NCBI GenBank assembly: GCA_934446455.1
Contig: CAKSEE010000007.1
Location: 7,473 to 71,472 of the forward strand
Source of the DNA: an uncultured Oscillospiraceae bacterium
GTDB lineage: Bacteria > Bacillota > Clostridia > Oscillospirales > Ruminococcaceae
Direction of reading: 5' to 3'
DNA: 64,000 bases
The notes below the pieces were generated by a model. It was not told the DNA's origin and did no database searches. It was given only the letters and a program-made list of their open reading frames with translations. A program made the position numbers and the translations under genes. This document shows, in pieces, positions 1-7,639 of the stretch. The number at the start of each line of letters is the position of its first letter. Within the stretch, counting starts at the first letter, position 1.

Positions 1-634
1 TGTCGCCCTCCTTGTAGTCCTTGGAAACACCCGAGATGTACACCTTTATCACCTGTCCCACCTCCAGCACCTCGCCGGGTATCTGCTCGCTCTTGGGCAG
101 GGGAACTTCGTTGTGGTTTATTTCAAGGATAACGTAGCCCGACTTAGGCTCGACCTTGGATACGAGCGCGGACACCGCCTCGTTCTCGTACTGTCCCCAA
201 ACCTCGGACAGGTGCTGCCTTTCAGCGTTGCTGAAGCCCTGCTTGATGAGGTCCTTGGCGTTCTTAGCGGCAATGCGCTTGAAGGTGTGCGGGTCTATCG
301 GGCAGCGCACCTTATCGCCCACCTGAAGCGCGGGGTCTATCTTGCGTGCGTCATCGAGAACTATCTCTATCTCGGGTTCGTAAAGCGTGTCTGCGACCTC
401 GATTACCTCTTTCATTATGCTGACGTCGAAGATGTTATGCTCAAAGTCGATGTTTACGTGAACATTGTCCTCCGTATCGTCGAGGTTGAAGTGCGTGCGC
501 AGGCTTCTTTCTATCGCGTACTTTATCTTGTCCGCAAGCACGTTCTTGTCTATGCCCTTCTCCTCAGCCAGCACGGCAAGGTTCTCGAATATCGTTCCGT
601 AGTCCTCGCCCTTTTGTACTTTTCTCTTAGCCAT
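1..634 (-). CDS. nusA: Transcription termination/antitermination factor NusA (5' part, runs off the window)
   Basis: NusA binds RNA polymerase and controls pausing, termination and antitermination. Only the first 211 codons lie in the window; the rest is beyond position 1. The visible protein starts MAKRKVQKGED. It shows the polymerase-binding N-terminal domain, the RIAAKNAKDLI helix typical of NusA near residue 115, and the beginning of the S1 domain (PGEVLEVGQVIKVYISGV). The ATG at 634 is preceded by GGAGGAG, which lies in the last codons of rimP, so translation of the two genes is probably coupled. Gene order rimP-nusA is the usual bacterial one. Family assignment is sure; the C-terminal KH domains cannot be checked. 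Confidence 0.93.
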   Translation of the reverse strand, partial: MAKRKVQKGEDYGTIFENLAVLAEEKGIDKNVLADKIKYAIERSLRTHFNLDDTEDNVHVNIDFEHNIFDVSIMKEVIEVADTLYEPEIEIVLDDARKIDPALQVGDKVRCPIDPHTFKRIAAKNAKDLIKQGFSNAERQHLSEVWGQYENEAVSALVSKVEPKSGYVILEINHNEVPLPKSEQIPGEVLEVGQVIKVYISGVSKDYKEGD

Positions 635-642
635 TTTTCCGT

Positions 643-1149
643 TTACTCCTCCATAAAAATGTTATCGTTCTCGTCAAAGTCGTCGTAATTTATCGCCGAG
701 ATATCCGCGAGCGCTACAGCGGCGCCGCCAAAATCTCCCTTAACCGTAACCCTCTCGCCGTCAAACGCCTCAAGCACGCATTTAACGTCCTTTGCGGGAA
801 GCCCCTCGCACAGCTTGTATGTGCGCAGGCGTATCTTCCTTCCAACGGACGGCGCAAGCTGGTCTGTGCGCCTTACGCTGCGTTCAAGCCCCGCAGAGCC
901 TATCTCCAGGTAATCCACCTTGTCGATGAAATCCTGCCTGTCTATCGCCTCGTTTATAAGTCCGTCGACAGAAACGCAGTCGTCAATGGAAACGCCCTGC
1001 GGCTTGTCGATGAACACGCGCAGATACCACGCCGCGCCCTCTTTCATGAAAACCACGTCCCACAGCGTGTAGCCGTGACTCTCCACGATATCGCGCACCG
1101 CCTTTTCCGCAGCCGCCTCAATCGTGCTGAGACCCTTTGCCAGAGCCAT
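643..1149 (-). CDS. rimP: Ribosome maturation factor RimP
   Basis: RimP is needed for assembly of the 30S ribosomal subunit. The protein is 168 residues if started at the ATG at 1149 (MALAKGLSTIE). That start has GGGAGG seven bases upstream; a TTG two codons earlier is too close to it. The N-terminal alpha-beta domain (DVVFMKEGAAWYLRVFID) and the IDDCVSVDGLINEAID segment are typical, as is the EIGSAGLERSVR motif before the C-terminal SH3-like domain. The acidic tail NYDDFDENDN is unremarkable. It lies eight bases before nusA in the same operon. Confidence 0.95.
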   Translation of the reverse strand: MALAKGLSTIEAAAEKAVRDIVESHGYTLWDVVFMKEGAAWYLRVFIDKPQGVSIDDCVSVDGLINEAIDRQDFIDKVDYLEIGSAGLERSVRRTDQLAPSVGRKIRLRTYKLCEGLPAKDVKCVLEAFDGERVTVKGDFGGAAVALADISAINYDDFDENDNIFMEE

Positions 1150-1205
1150 AAGCAAGCCTCCCTCATACCCGCCGCGGGAATAAGCCGCAGCCCTTAATAA
1201 AACTT

Positions 1206-1282
1206 AAAGACCGAGGCGCAAACCTCAGTCTTTAGCTTAATCTATCATACTGTATTATACCACGTTGTTTTCCAAAAATCAA
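1206..1282 (-). promoter_or_regulatory. Promoter and leader hairpin of the rimP-nusA operon
   Basis: Read on the minus strand there is TTGATT (1277-1282), a 17-base spacer and TATAAT (1254-1259). About 20 bases downstream is a strong stem-loop at 1206-1233 (AAAGACTGAGG paired with CCTCGGTCTTT) followed by AAGTTTTATT. The hairpin has the form of an intrinsic terminator but lies between the promoter and rimP, so it may be an attenuator. Leader terminators ahead of rimP operons are known in other bacteria; that this one acts that way is inference. Confidence 0.7.
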
Positions 1283-1374
1283 GGGGATTTTTCAAAAAAA
1301 TAAGCATTTTTTCAGAAAAACCGCCATTTTTCAATAGGATAACATTTCTGAGGTGTCAGAAAAGCGCAGCCCGC

Positions 1375-2598
1375 TCACTCCCCCGCCTTGAAGTTGTAGA
1401 GCGGCTTTATTATGCGCTCAACCTGCGCTGTGGGAGCGATGTTCGCGAGTATCTCGTCCATGCCCTTGTACGCCATGGGGCACTCGTCTATGGTGGAGGC
1501 GTTCACCGAGGTGGTGTACACGCCCTCCATGCTCTGCATGAACTCCTCGAGTGTGAAGTTCTCCTTCGCCGCCGTGCGCGAGCATATCCTGCCCGCCCCG
1601 TGCGGCGCGGAGCAGTTCCACTCGGGGTTGCCCTTTCCCACGCAGATAAGCGAGCCGTCGCGCATATTTATCGGGATTATAAGCCGCTCGCCCGCCTTTG
1701 CGGACACCGCGCCCTTTCTCACTATGTTCTCGTCGTGGTCGATGTAGTTGTGTATCGTTTCAAAGTGCGGGAAGTCCTCAACGTTCTTTCCGAAAAGCCC
1801 GTTCACTATCGTCTGCGCTATAGTAAGGCGGTTAAGGCACGCGAAGCGCTGGCATATGCGCATATCGTCGAGATAGCGCGCCCTGTAGTCGCCCGTAAGG
1901 TAACAAAGCTCGCGCGGGATATCCGCCTCAACACCGACAAAGCTCTGCCTGAGCGCCTTTATCGCCGCCTGTATCTCGCTTTTTCTGCCCTGCGCCTTGT
2001 ACTCGTCTATTATCTGCTGTTGGCGCTCAAAAAACTTGTCCTTGCCTGTTCTAAGGTCGAACGCGAGGGTCTGGTATATCTCAGCCACCTGCTTGCCGAG
2101 GTTGCGCGAGCCCGTGTGGATAACGAGATACTTCGCGCCGTCCTCGTCCGCGTCTATCTCGATAAAGTGGTTGCCCCCGCCGAGCGTTCCTATGGAGCGC
2201 TCAATGCGGCGCGCGTCCTTAAGCTCGCGGTAGCAGTGCAGCTCCGGAAGCTGCGGAAAGCGCGTCATTCTCCCCTCGTGAACGTCCCTGCCCGAGGGTA
2301 CGCGCCGCCTTATAAGGTCGTCGAGCTGCGCAAAGTCTATGTCAGCCTTTCCAAGCTCCACCGTGAACATTCCGCAGCCTATGTCAACGCCCACTATATT
2401 CGGTATCACCATTTCGCCGAGGTCAGCCGTAAAGCCTATAACGCAGCCCTTACCCGCGTGCACGTCGGGCATTACGCGTATTTTCGCGCCCTGCGCGAAC
2501 GGCTGCGAGCAAAGCCTCGTTATCTGCCCGAGCGCCGCGTCCTCAAGATTATCGGTGTAAACCACCGCGTCTGCATATATTCCCTTTATTATCTTCAT
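1375..2598 (-). CDS. rtcB: RNA-splicing/repair ligase RtcB
   Basis: RtcB joins 2',3'-cyclic phosphate (3'-phosphate) RNA ends to 5'-OH ends using Mn2+ and GTP, and serves in RNA repair. The 407-residue protein shows the family motifs in order: MPDVHAGKGCVIGFT near residue 42, VGVDIGCGM near 70, GGGNHFIEID near 140, HTGSRNLGKQVAEIY near 160 and GAGRICSR near 335. These carry the metal-binding Cys/His residues and the histidine that is guanylylated. The ATG follows AAGGAGAAG. It is 31 bases downstream of the slipin gene, so the two are probably one transcript. The length is that of the shorter RtcB class. Confidence 0.95.
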   Translation of the reverse strand: MKIIKGIYADAVVYTDNLEDAALGQITRLCSQPFAQGAKIRVMPDVHAGKGCVIGFTADLGEMVIPNIVGVDIGCGMFTVELGKADIDFAQLDDLIRRRVPSGRDVHEGRMTRFPQLPELHCYRELKDARRIERSIGTLGGGNHFIEIDADEDGAKYLVIHTGSRNLGKQVAEIYQTLAFDLRTGKDKFFERQQQIIDEYKAQGRKSEIQAAIKALRQSFVGVEADIPRELCYLTGDYRARYLDDMRICQRFACLNRLTIAQTIVNGLFGKNVEDFPHFETIHNYIDHDENIVRKGAVSAKAGERLIIPINMRDGSLICVGKGNPEWNCSAPHGAGRICSRTAAKENFTLEEFMQSMEGVYTTSVNASTIDECPMAYKGMDEILANIAPTAQVERIIKPLYNFKAGE

Positions 2599-2629
2599 TT
2601 CTTCTCCTTATATCACGTTATAACACGGC

Positions 2630-3730
2630 TCACGGAGAAGCGTTCTCCCCAGTGAGTATCCCGGCAAGCTGCGAAACAAGCCCGCCCCTTCCGTCAACGT
2701 TTATCGAGCCTATGCCCGCGCATATCCTCTCTACATACTCAAGCTCCTTGAGCCTGCGCAGCGTTGCGTTTTCATCCAGCAGCTTTGCGGTGTTGAGCAG
2801 CGAGCGCGTAGCCGCCGTTTCCTCGCGGCGGGTGATGGCGTTCGCCTGAGCGCGCTTTTCCGCCTCAAGTACGCTGTTCATTATGTCGGCTATCTTTCCT
2901 GGCAGGATTATGTCGCGTATCCCCGCGGAGGTTATCTCAACAGGCATTCCCGCAGTGCGCACGCGCAGCGACTGCTCCGCTTCAAGCGCAATCCTGTCCT
3001 TGTCGTCGAGTATCTCGTCCATTCTGTACCTGCTCACGCACTCGCGCAGGGCAAGCTGCGCGTGCAGGTAGAGCGTACGCAGCATCTCGTCCGCGGTGCA
3101 GTCCACAGCCGCCGCGTCGGTTACGCGGTAGAACATCGCGAACGTCACGCGAAGCCCTACCTTGTCGGCTGTCAGTATCTCCTGCGAGGGAATGGACACC
3201 GCCTGCTCGCGCAGGTCCACAAGCTGCACGGAAACGCTTACCGCGTCCGTCCAGAAGCAGTACGCGCCCGCGCCCAGAAGCCTTACGAACTTCCCGTCGC
3301 AGCACAGCCTTGCCGCCTCGTGGTCGCTTACCGTTACGGCAGTGTAATGCTCGCGCGGGATAAGGTGCAGCACGGTCTGCGCTATGTCCTCGGGAATCTC
3401 GGGGGTGAGCGCGCTTTCCATGCGGAATTCGTGCCTGCCCCACTCGCTCCAGAACGCGTGCTTTCCCGCCGTAAGAAGCCCCGCGAAAGCGCCGTCCACA
3501 TAGTGCAGGCAGAGCTTGCCCTGCTCCACGTTCACAAGCGTCACGAGCTTTTCGTCAAGCTGCGCTATGCGCTCGGGGGTGCAGCCCTGCGGCGCAAGCT
3601 CGCCCTCAAGCGGCAGTATCTCGGCTGTCTTTCTGCCGCCCGTGCGCACCGCGCCCGCGCCCTGCACGCTCTTGAGCGCGCCGTTTATGTATATAAGTGC
3701 CTTCTGCTTTTCGTTGATAACCGTTTTCAT
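2630..3730 (-). CDS. Slipin family (SPFH/band 7) protein
   Basis: The 366-residue protein contains a band-7/SPFH domain roughly from residue 170 to 310 (AVSIPSQEILTADKVGLRV, FYRVTDAAAV, LREC, GIRDIILPGKIADIMN), which is the slipin signature, followed by an alanine/glutamate-rich helix (EAEKRAQANAI). Such proteins form oligomeric scaffolds. No hydrophobic N-terminal anchor is visible, so it may be soluble or peripheral. The ATG at 3730 has GGGAGGAG upstream; a longer open frame reaching 3958 runs into unlikely arginine-rich sequence and is rejected. It lies directly upstream of rtcB. Band-7 genes next to rtcB are, as I recall, a recurrent RNA-repair neighbourhood. Confidence 0.85.
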   Translation of the reverse strand: MKTVINEKQKALIYINGALKSVQGAGAVRTGGRKTAEILPLEGELAPQGCTPERIAQLDEKLVTLVNVEQGKLCLHYVDGAFAGLLTAGKHAFWSEWGRHEFRMESALTPEIPEDIAQTVLHLIPREHYTAVTVSDHEAARLCCDGKFVRLLGAGAYCFWTDAVSVSVQLVDLREQAVSIPSQEILTADKVGLRVTFAMFYRVTDAAAVDCTADEMLRTLYLHAQLALRECVSRYRMDEILDDKDRIALEAEQSLRVRTAGMPVEITSAGIRDIILPGKIADIMNSVLEAEKRAQANAITRREETAATRSLLNTAKLLDENATLRRLKELEYVERICAGIGSINVDGRGGLVSQLAGILTGENASP

Positions 3731-3744
3731 GTCGTTTCTCCTCC

Positions 3745-4216
3745 CGGCGCTCAATGCGCTCAGTCTATCATAACAGCGCCGCTGCGCTGAAACCCTCGCG
3801 TATGCCGTCCCCGCGCCGCACGCTCGGCGGCGGGATTGAGCGCGGCAGGCAGGCGCGCGGCTCTCCGTGCAGTTACGGAGCATGGCGCGGCTTTCTGCGG
3901 CGCTGTATCCTCCCCCGACAGGAGCGGGAAGCGCTGCGTTCTGCGGGAACCCCCGCAAAGCGCGCGGAACAGCACAGCATAATGCAAATCAGCCGCCCCC
4001 GCGAACGGACGCGGCAGCTTTCAGAGCGCCCCGCGATAACCGCGGAGCACGTGTGTGCTTTCCCTTAGGAAAGCTTTTCCCACCGGGACCGACCTTGGTC
4101 GGCAGGGATCAGAACCCTCGCAGCGCCGCCGAAGCGTTCTTATCGGATAGCGATACACAAGCGCAGCGCGCCGTGCAGCCCGCCGCCCGCCCCATGGCGT
4201 AAGCAGCTCCCGACTG
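3745..4216 (-). other. Long GC-rich structured leader or unassigned non-coding RNA upstream of slipin-rtcB
   Basis: About 470 bases between a sigma-A promoter (4224-4252) and the slipin start hold no credible gene on either strand. On the minus strand they contain many short perfect hairpins: CCGACC/GGTCGG, GCTTTCC/GGGAAAGC, CCGCG/CGCGG and GCGGG/CCCGC. I could not match it to 6S RNA, RNase P RNA, SRP RNA, tmRNA or a riboswitch I know. It may be a 5' leader or a separate RNA. A second possible start (TATGAT) lies just before the slipin ribosome site. Confidence 0.45.
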
Positions 4217-4223
4217 CCCCTTT

Positions 4224-4252
4224 ATTATGCCAGAATCACACGCGTTTTTCAA
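4224..4252 (-). promoter_or_regulatory. Sigma-A promoter directed at slipin-rtcB
   Basis: Minus strand: TTGAAA (4247-4252), a 17-base spacer, CATAAT (4224-4229). Transcription would start near 4216 and read the structured region into the slipin gene. Confidence 0.75.
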
Positions 4253-4309
4253 GGAAAAAAATGTGCGAGAACTCAGCAGTGTGAAATGCAAATAATGTTT
4301 TTATTGAAC

Positions 4310-4446
4310 AAAAAAACAGCTGCCGGCCTGCGCCGACAGCCCGGACCGTCGAAAAAGTCGATTTTTTCGACAAGCTGAGCGCCCCTGCATTACAGGGGCG
4401 TCTGCCGTTTTATTTGGAGGATTTTTTATGTTGATTTTTTCTTTCT
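4310..4446 (-). ncRNA. Candidate small RNA with anti-Shine-Dalgarno motif
   Basis: A consensus promoter (4453-4481) and a terminator (stem 4318-4339, GCTGTCGGC/GCCGGCAGC, then seven U) enclose about 137 bases with no convincing open frame. From 5' to 3' the RNA has an A/U-rich unpaired stretch with CCUCC (complement of 4416-4420), a hairpin GCCCC/GGGGC (4380-4400), a perfect short stem left by repeat family 1 (4343-4377), and the terminator. The exposed CCUCC could pair with GGAGG ribosome sites. Function is inference; the promoter-terminator pair is seen. Confidence 0.6.
4343..4377 (-). repeat. Internally deleted relic of repeat family 1
   Basis: On the minus strand the 35 bases join the left end (CAGCTTGTCGAAAAAA) and the right end (ACTTTTTCGACGGTC) of the long repeat seen at 48078, 52576 and 62170, with almost nothing between. 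The end sequences match the 62-kb copy best. It lies inside the candidate small RNA. Confidence 0.7.
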
Positions 4447-4452
4447 GAACCC

Positions 4453-4481
4453 ATTGTACCACATCAAAAAAGTTTTTTCAA
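4453..4481 (-). promoter_or_regulatory. Consensus sigma-A promoter of the 4.3-kb small RNA
   Basis: Minus strand: TTGAAA (4476-4481), 17-base spacer, TACAAT (4453-4458). No gene lies downstream before the terminator at 4318-4339. Confidence 0.75.
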
Positions 4482-4747
4482 GCATTTTGACAGTATTGTA
4501 ACCAAATTTCGCAAACTGTTATCTTTCTGTTACATTTCGGGAGATTTTGTAACCGTTTTGTAACTTTTTTGTTACCAAAGCGTAATAACGATGAAATAAA
4601 TATGAAAAATTGAAAAAATCACTTTTCAAATCAGGGGAAATGTGATATACTAAAACAGTAGGTGCGCCACAGTGCAGCCCTGCGCGCGTGCGTCCCGCAG
4701 TGAATTTCACGCAGGATCCGCACAGCTCATTCGGGAGATAACAAAAA

Positions 4748-5857
4748 ATGATATATCTGGACAACGCCGCCACCACGCAGCCCTGCGAGGAGACGTGCGC
4801 GGCAGTTCTTGCGTCAATGCGCGGGGAGTTCGGCAACGCGGGTTCGCTGCACGGACTGGGCATTGCCTCGGGGCAGACGATAGCCTCGGCTAAAAAAACG
4901 CTGCTTGCAGCCCTTTCGGGGGGGGTTCAGCCCGCGGAGGGCGAGGTGTACTTCACCTCGGGCGCGACAGAAAGCAACAACACCGCCATTTTCGGCGCGT
5001 GCGAGGTCTACCGCCACAGCGGAAAAAAAATAGTATCCACAGCGATGGAGCACCCCTCCGTGGCGCGCGTTCTCGACAAGCTGGAGGAGCGCGGGTACGA
5101 GGTGACGCGTCTCATCCCGTGCGAACACCCCGACCTTGAACAGGCGCTTGCGGACGCGGTGGACGATAACACCCTGCTTGTGACCTGCATGTCTGTGAAC
5201 AACGAAACGGGCTTCAAGGTTGACGTAAAGCGGCTGTACAGGCTTGTAAAGCGCAGGAATCCGAAAACCCTCGTACATATCGACGCGGTGCAGGGTTTCC
5301 TCAAGGTGCCGCTCGAGGGCGACCTCATAACCGTTTCGGGGCATAAGATACACGCGACAAAGGGCATAGGCGCGCTGTACGTCAAAAAGGGCGTGCGCAC
5401 CGCTCCGCTGATGTACGGCGGCGGACAGCAGAAAGGGCAGCGCAGCGGCACGGAGCCCGTCGAGCTTATAGCGGGATTTGAAGCCGCAATAAAGGCTTAC
5501 AGGGGAGGCGCGGAGCATTTTTCGCAGCTTAAGGCGCAGCTTCTGGCGGGACTTGCGCAGCTCCCCGACGTCGGCGTGAACTCCTCCGACAACTGCGTGC
5601 CGAACATCGTGAACTTCTCTGTGAGGGGCGTTCGCAGCGAGATAATGCTGCACTCGCTCGAGGAAGCGGGGATATACGTTTCGAGCGGCTCCGCCTGCTC
5701 CCGTGGGAAAAAGAGCGGCGTGCTCGCGGCGCTCGGCGTGTCCGACAAGGACGCGGACTGCGCGATACGCGCTTCAATGTGCGCGCAGACCTCTGCGGAG
5801 GATATCGCGGCGCTCTGCGAGGGGATAAAAAAGGGAATTGAAAGGTTCAGAAGATGA
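4748..5857 (+). CDS. Cysteine desulfurase (NifS/IscS family)
   Basis: A PLP enzyme that takes sulfur from cysteine as a protein persulfide. The 369-residue protein starts MIYLDNAATTQP. It has the ATESNN motif near 75, the PLP lysine in SGHKIHATKG near 197, and the active cysteine in SSGSACSRG near 315. Its stop overlaps the start of thiI by four bases (ATGA). That pairing matches the Bacillus NifZ-ThiI arrangement, in which the desulfurase supplies sulfur for 4-thiouridine in tRNA. A weak TATACT lies at 4646-4651 as a possible -10. Confidence 0.93.
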   Translation: MIYLDNAATTQPCEETCAAVLASMRGEFGNAGSLHGLGIASGQTIASAKKTLLAALSGGVQPAEGEVYFTSGATESNNTAIFGACEVYRHSGKKIVSTAMEHPSVARVLDKLEERGYEVTRLIPCEHPDLEQALADAVDDNTLLVTCMSVNNETGFKVDVKRLYRLVKRRNPKTLVHIDAVQGFLKVPLEGDLITVSGHKIHATKGIGALYVKKGVRTAPLMYGGGQQKGQRSGTEPVELIAGFEAAIKAYRGGAEHFSQLKAQLLAGLAQLPDVGVNSSDNCVPNIVNFSVRGVRSEIMLHSLEEAGIYVSSGSACSRGKKSGVLAALGVSDKDADCAIRASMCAQTSAEDIAALCEGIKKGIERFRR

Positions 5858-7047
5858 AAGAACTTATAATGGCAAAATACGGGGAGATAGCCCTTAAAGG
5901 CGAAAACAAGAACACCTTCGAGGTTATGCTCCAGAAAAATATAAAGCGCAGGCTCAGGCGCTACGGGCGGTTCGAGTATTACAGGCGGCAGTCCACCATT
6001 TACATTACGCCGCTTGACGAGGTGGACATGGCGCTTGTCGAAAAGAAACTCTCGCACGTTTTCGGCATAGGCGCGATACAGCGCTGCGCGGTGTTCCCGA
6101 AGGATTTTGAAGCGGTGTGCGCGGGCGCAAAGGAGTACCTGGCGGAAGCGCTCGAAAGCGCCGCCACGTTCAAGGTGGAGGCGAAGCGCTCGGACAAGAC
6201 CTTCCCGATGAACTCGCCGATGATACAGCAGGAGCTGGGCGGGGCGCTTCTCGACCTGTTCCCGCACCTTAAAGTGGACGTGCATTCACCCGACGTTACC
6301 GTGCGGCTTGAAATACGCGACAACGGCGCGTACCTCTCCGCAAAGCGCGTTATCGGCGCCGGTGGAATGCCCGTCGGCAGCAGCGGAAAGGCGCTGCTCA
6401 TGCTTTCGGGCGGAATAGACAGCCCCGTTGCGGGCTACATGATGGCAAAGCGCGGGCTTGTGGTGGATTGTATCCACTACGTTTCCCCGCCCTACACCTC
6501 CGAGCGCGCGCGCATGAAGGTTGAGAAGCTCTGCGAGGAGCTTACGGAATACTGCGGCGACATCATATTCTACTGCGTGCCGTTCACCGAGATACAGGAG
6601 AAGCTGCGCGACAACTGCCCCGAGGAGTATTTCACGGTGCTTATGCGCCGCCTTATGGTGAAGATAGCTAACAGGATATGCGCCCGCGACGGCTACGGTG
6701 CTATAATCACGGGCGAAAGCGTGGCGCAGGTGGCAAGCCAGACGCTCCCTGCGCTGTTCTGCACCAACGCTGCGGCGGAGTTCCCCGTGTTCCGCCCCGT
6801 TATAGGCATGGACAAGATAGAGATAACCGACATTTCACGAAAGATAGGCACTTACGAAACCTCAATACTCCCGTACGAGGACTGCTGCACGGTGTTCTCG
6901 CCGAAGCACCCGCGCACCCACCCGAAGATTGAGGACGTGCTTGCGGCTGAGCAGGCGTTCGACTTTAACGCGCTTGTGGACGAAGCGGTGGAGAAAACCG
7001 AGATAAAGCGCTTCAGGTACGGCGAGGAAACGGTGCTGCTTGATTAA
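5854..7047 (+). CDS. thiI: tRNA 4-thiouridine synthase ThiI
   Basis: ThiI adenylates U8 of tRNA and swaps in sulfur; it also serves thiazole synthesis in some bacteria. The 397-residue protein has an N-terminal ferredoxin-like/THUMP region (residues about 60-165) and the PP-loop ATPase motif LLMLSGGIDSPVAGYM near 180. There is no C-terminal rhodanese domain, as usual in Firmicutes, so sulfur must be delivered by the coupled desulfurase upstream. Start and stop overlap supports translational coupling. Confidence 0.95.
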   Translation: MKELIMAKYGEIALKGENKNTFEVMLQKNIKRRLRRYGRFEYYRRQSTIYITPLDEVDMALVEKKLSHVFGIGAIQRCAVFPKDFEAVCAGAKEYLAEALESAATFKVEAKRSDKTFPMNSPMIQQELGGALLDLFPHLKVDVHSPDVTVRLEIRDNGAYLSAKRVIGAGGMPVGSSGKALLMLSGGIDSPVAGYMMAKRGLVVDCIHYVSPPYTSERARMKVEKLCEELTEYCGDIIFYCVPFTEIQEKLRDNCPEEYFTVLMRRLMVKIANRICARDGYGAIITGESVAQVASQTLPALFCTNAAAEFPVFRPVIGMDKIEITDISRKIGTYETSILPYEDCCTVFSPKHPRTHPKIEDVLAAEQAFDFNALVDEAVEKTEIKRFRYGEETVLLD

Positions 7048-7058
7048 AAGGTGATAAT

Positions 7059-7562
7059 ATGACCCTTACAGAAGAAATTTCAGGGCTCTCCCGCGCGATA
7101 GTGGAGCGCTGCGCGCTGAGCGGCGAAAAGGTCGCCGCGGCGGAAAGCTGCACGGGCGGCATGATCTCCGCGGCGATTACCGCCGTTTCGGGAAGCAGCG
7201 CCGCTATAGAGCTTGGCGTGTGCTCCTATTCCAACAGGATAAAGCACAGGGTGCTCGGCGTGAGCGAGGACACCCTCGAGCAGAAAAGCGAATACAGCGC
7301 AGAGTGCGCGCAGGAAATGGCGCGCGGCGTTATGGCGCTTGCCGGCGCGGATTTCGGCGTGTCCACAACGGGCGTTGCGGGACCCACGGGCGGCAGCGCG
7401 CAGCACCCCGTGGGCGAGGTGCATATCGGCGTTTGCAGCCGCACGCACTGCCGCGCAGAGCGCTTTCTTTTCAGCGCGCAGGGCGAAGACCCCCGCGCGG
7501 AGATACGCGCGCAGGCGGCAAGGCAGGCGCTGGCAATGCTGCTGGAGCTTATGCAGGGATAA
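7059..7562 (+). CDS. pncC: Nicotinamide-nucleotide amidohydrolase (CinA C-terminal domain family)
   Basis: This 167-residue stand-alone CinA_C domain protein is expected to deamidate nicotinamide mononucleotide in pyridine-nucleotide recycling. Visible motifs are AAESCTGGMISAAIT with the catalytic serine (near residue 30), SNRIKHRVLGV, and STTGVAGPTGGS near 110. The ATG follows AAAGGTGATAAT, 11 bases after thiI. The N-terminal CinA domain is absent, so it is the short PncC form. Confidence 0.9.
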   Translation: MTLTEEISGLSRAIVERCALSGEKVAAAESCTGGMISAAITAVSGSSAAIELGVCSYSNRIKHRVLGVSEDTLEQKSEYSAECAQEMARGVMALAGADFGVSTTGVAGPTGGSAQHPVGEVHIGVCSRTHCRAERFLFSAQGEDPRAEIRAQAARQALAMLLELMQG

Positions 7563-7639
7563 AATGTTAAGATAACGGGCGCAAAACCGATTCAGGCTTT
7601 GGCGCTATACTGCCTTAACGTTCCGAAAGGGGAAAAGAA

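Noticed and set aside
3731..3958. N-terminal extension of the slipin protein
   Set aside because: Arginine/alanine-rich sequence from GC-rich hairpin DNA, without a ribosome site; the ATG at 3730 has GGGAGGAG.
3745..4216. 6S RNA, RNase P RNA, SRP RNA or tmRNA in the slipin leader
   Set aside because: I looked for GAGGAAAGUCC, the SRP GGUCAGG/GGAAG loops, a tmRNA acceptor end with a tag frame, and a 6S closing stem with complementary ends. None was found.
4416..4460. GGAGGATTTTTTATG as a gene start on the plus strand
   Set aside because: The frame stops after six codons. The GGAGG is the complement of CCUCC in the minus-strand small RNA.
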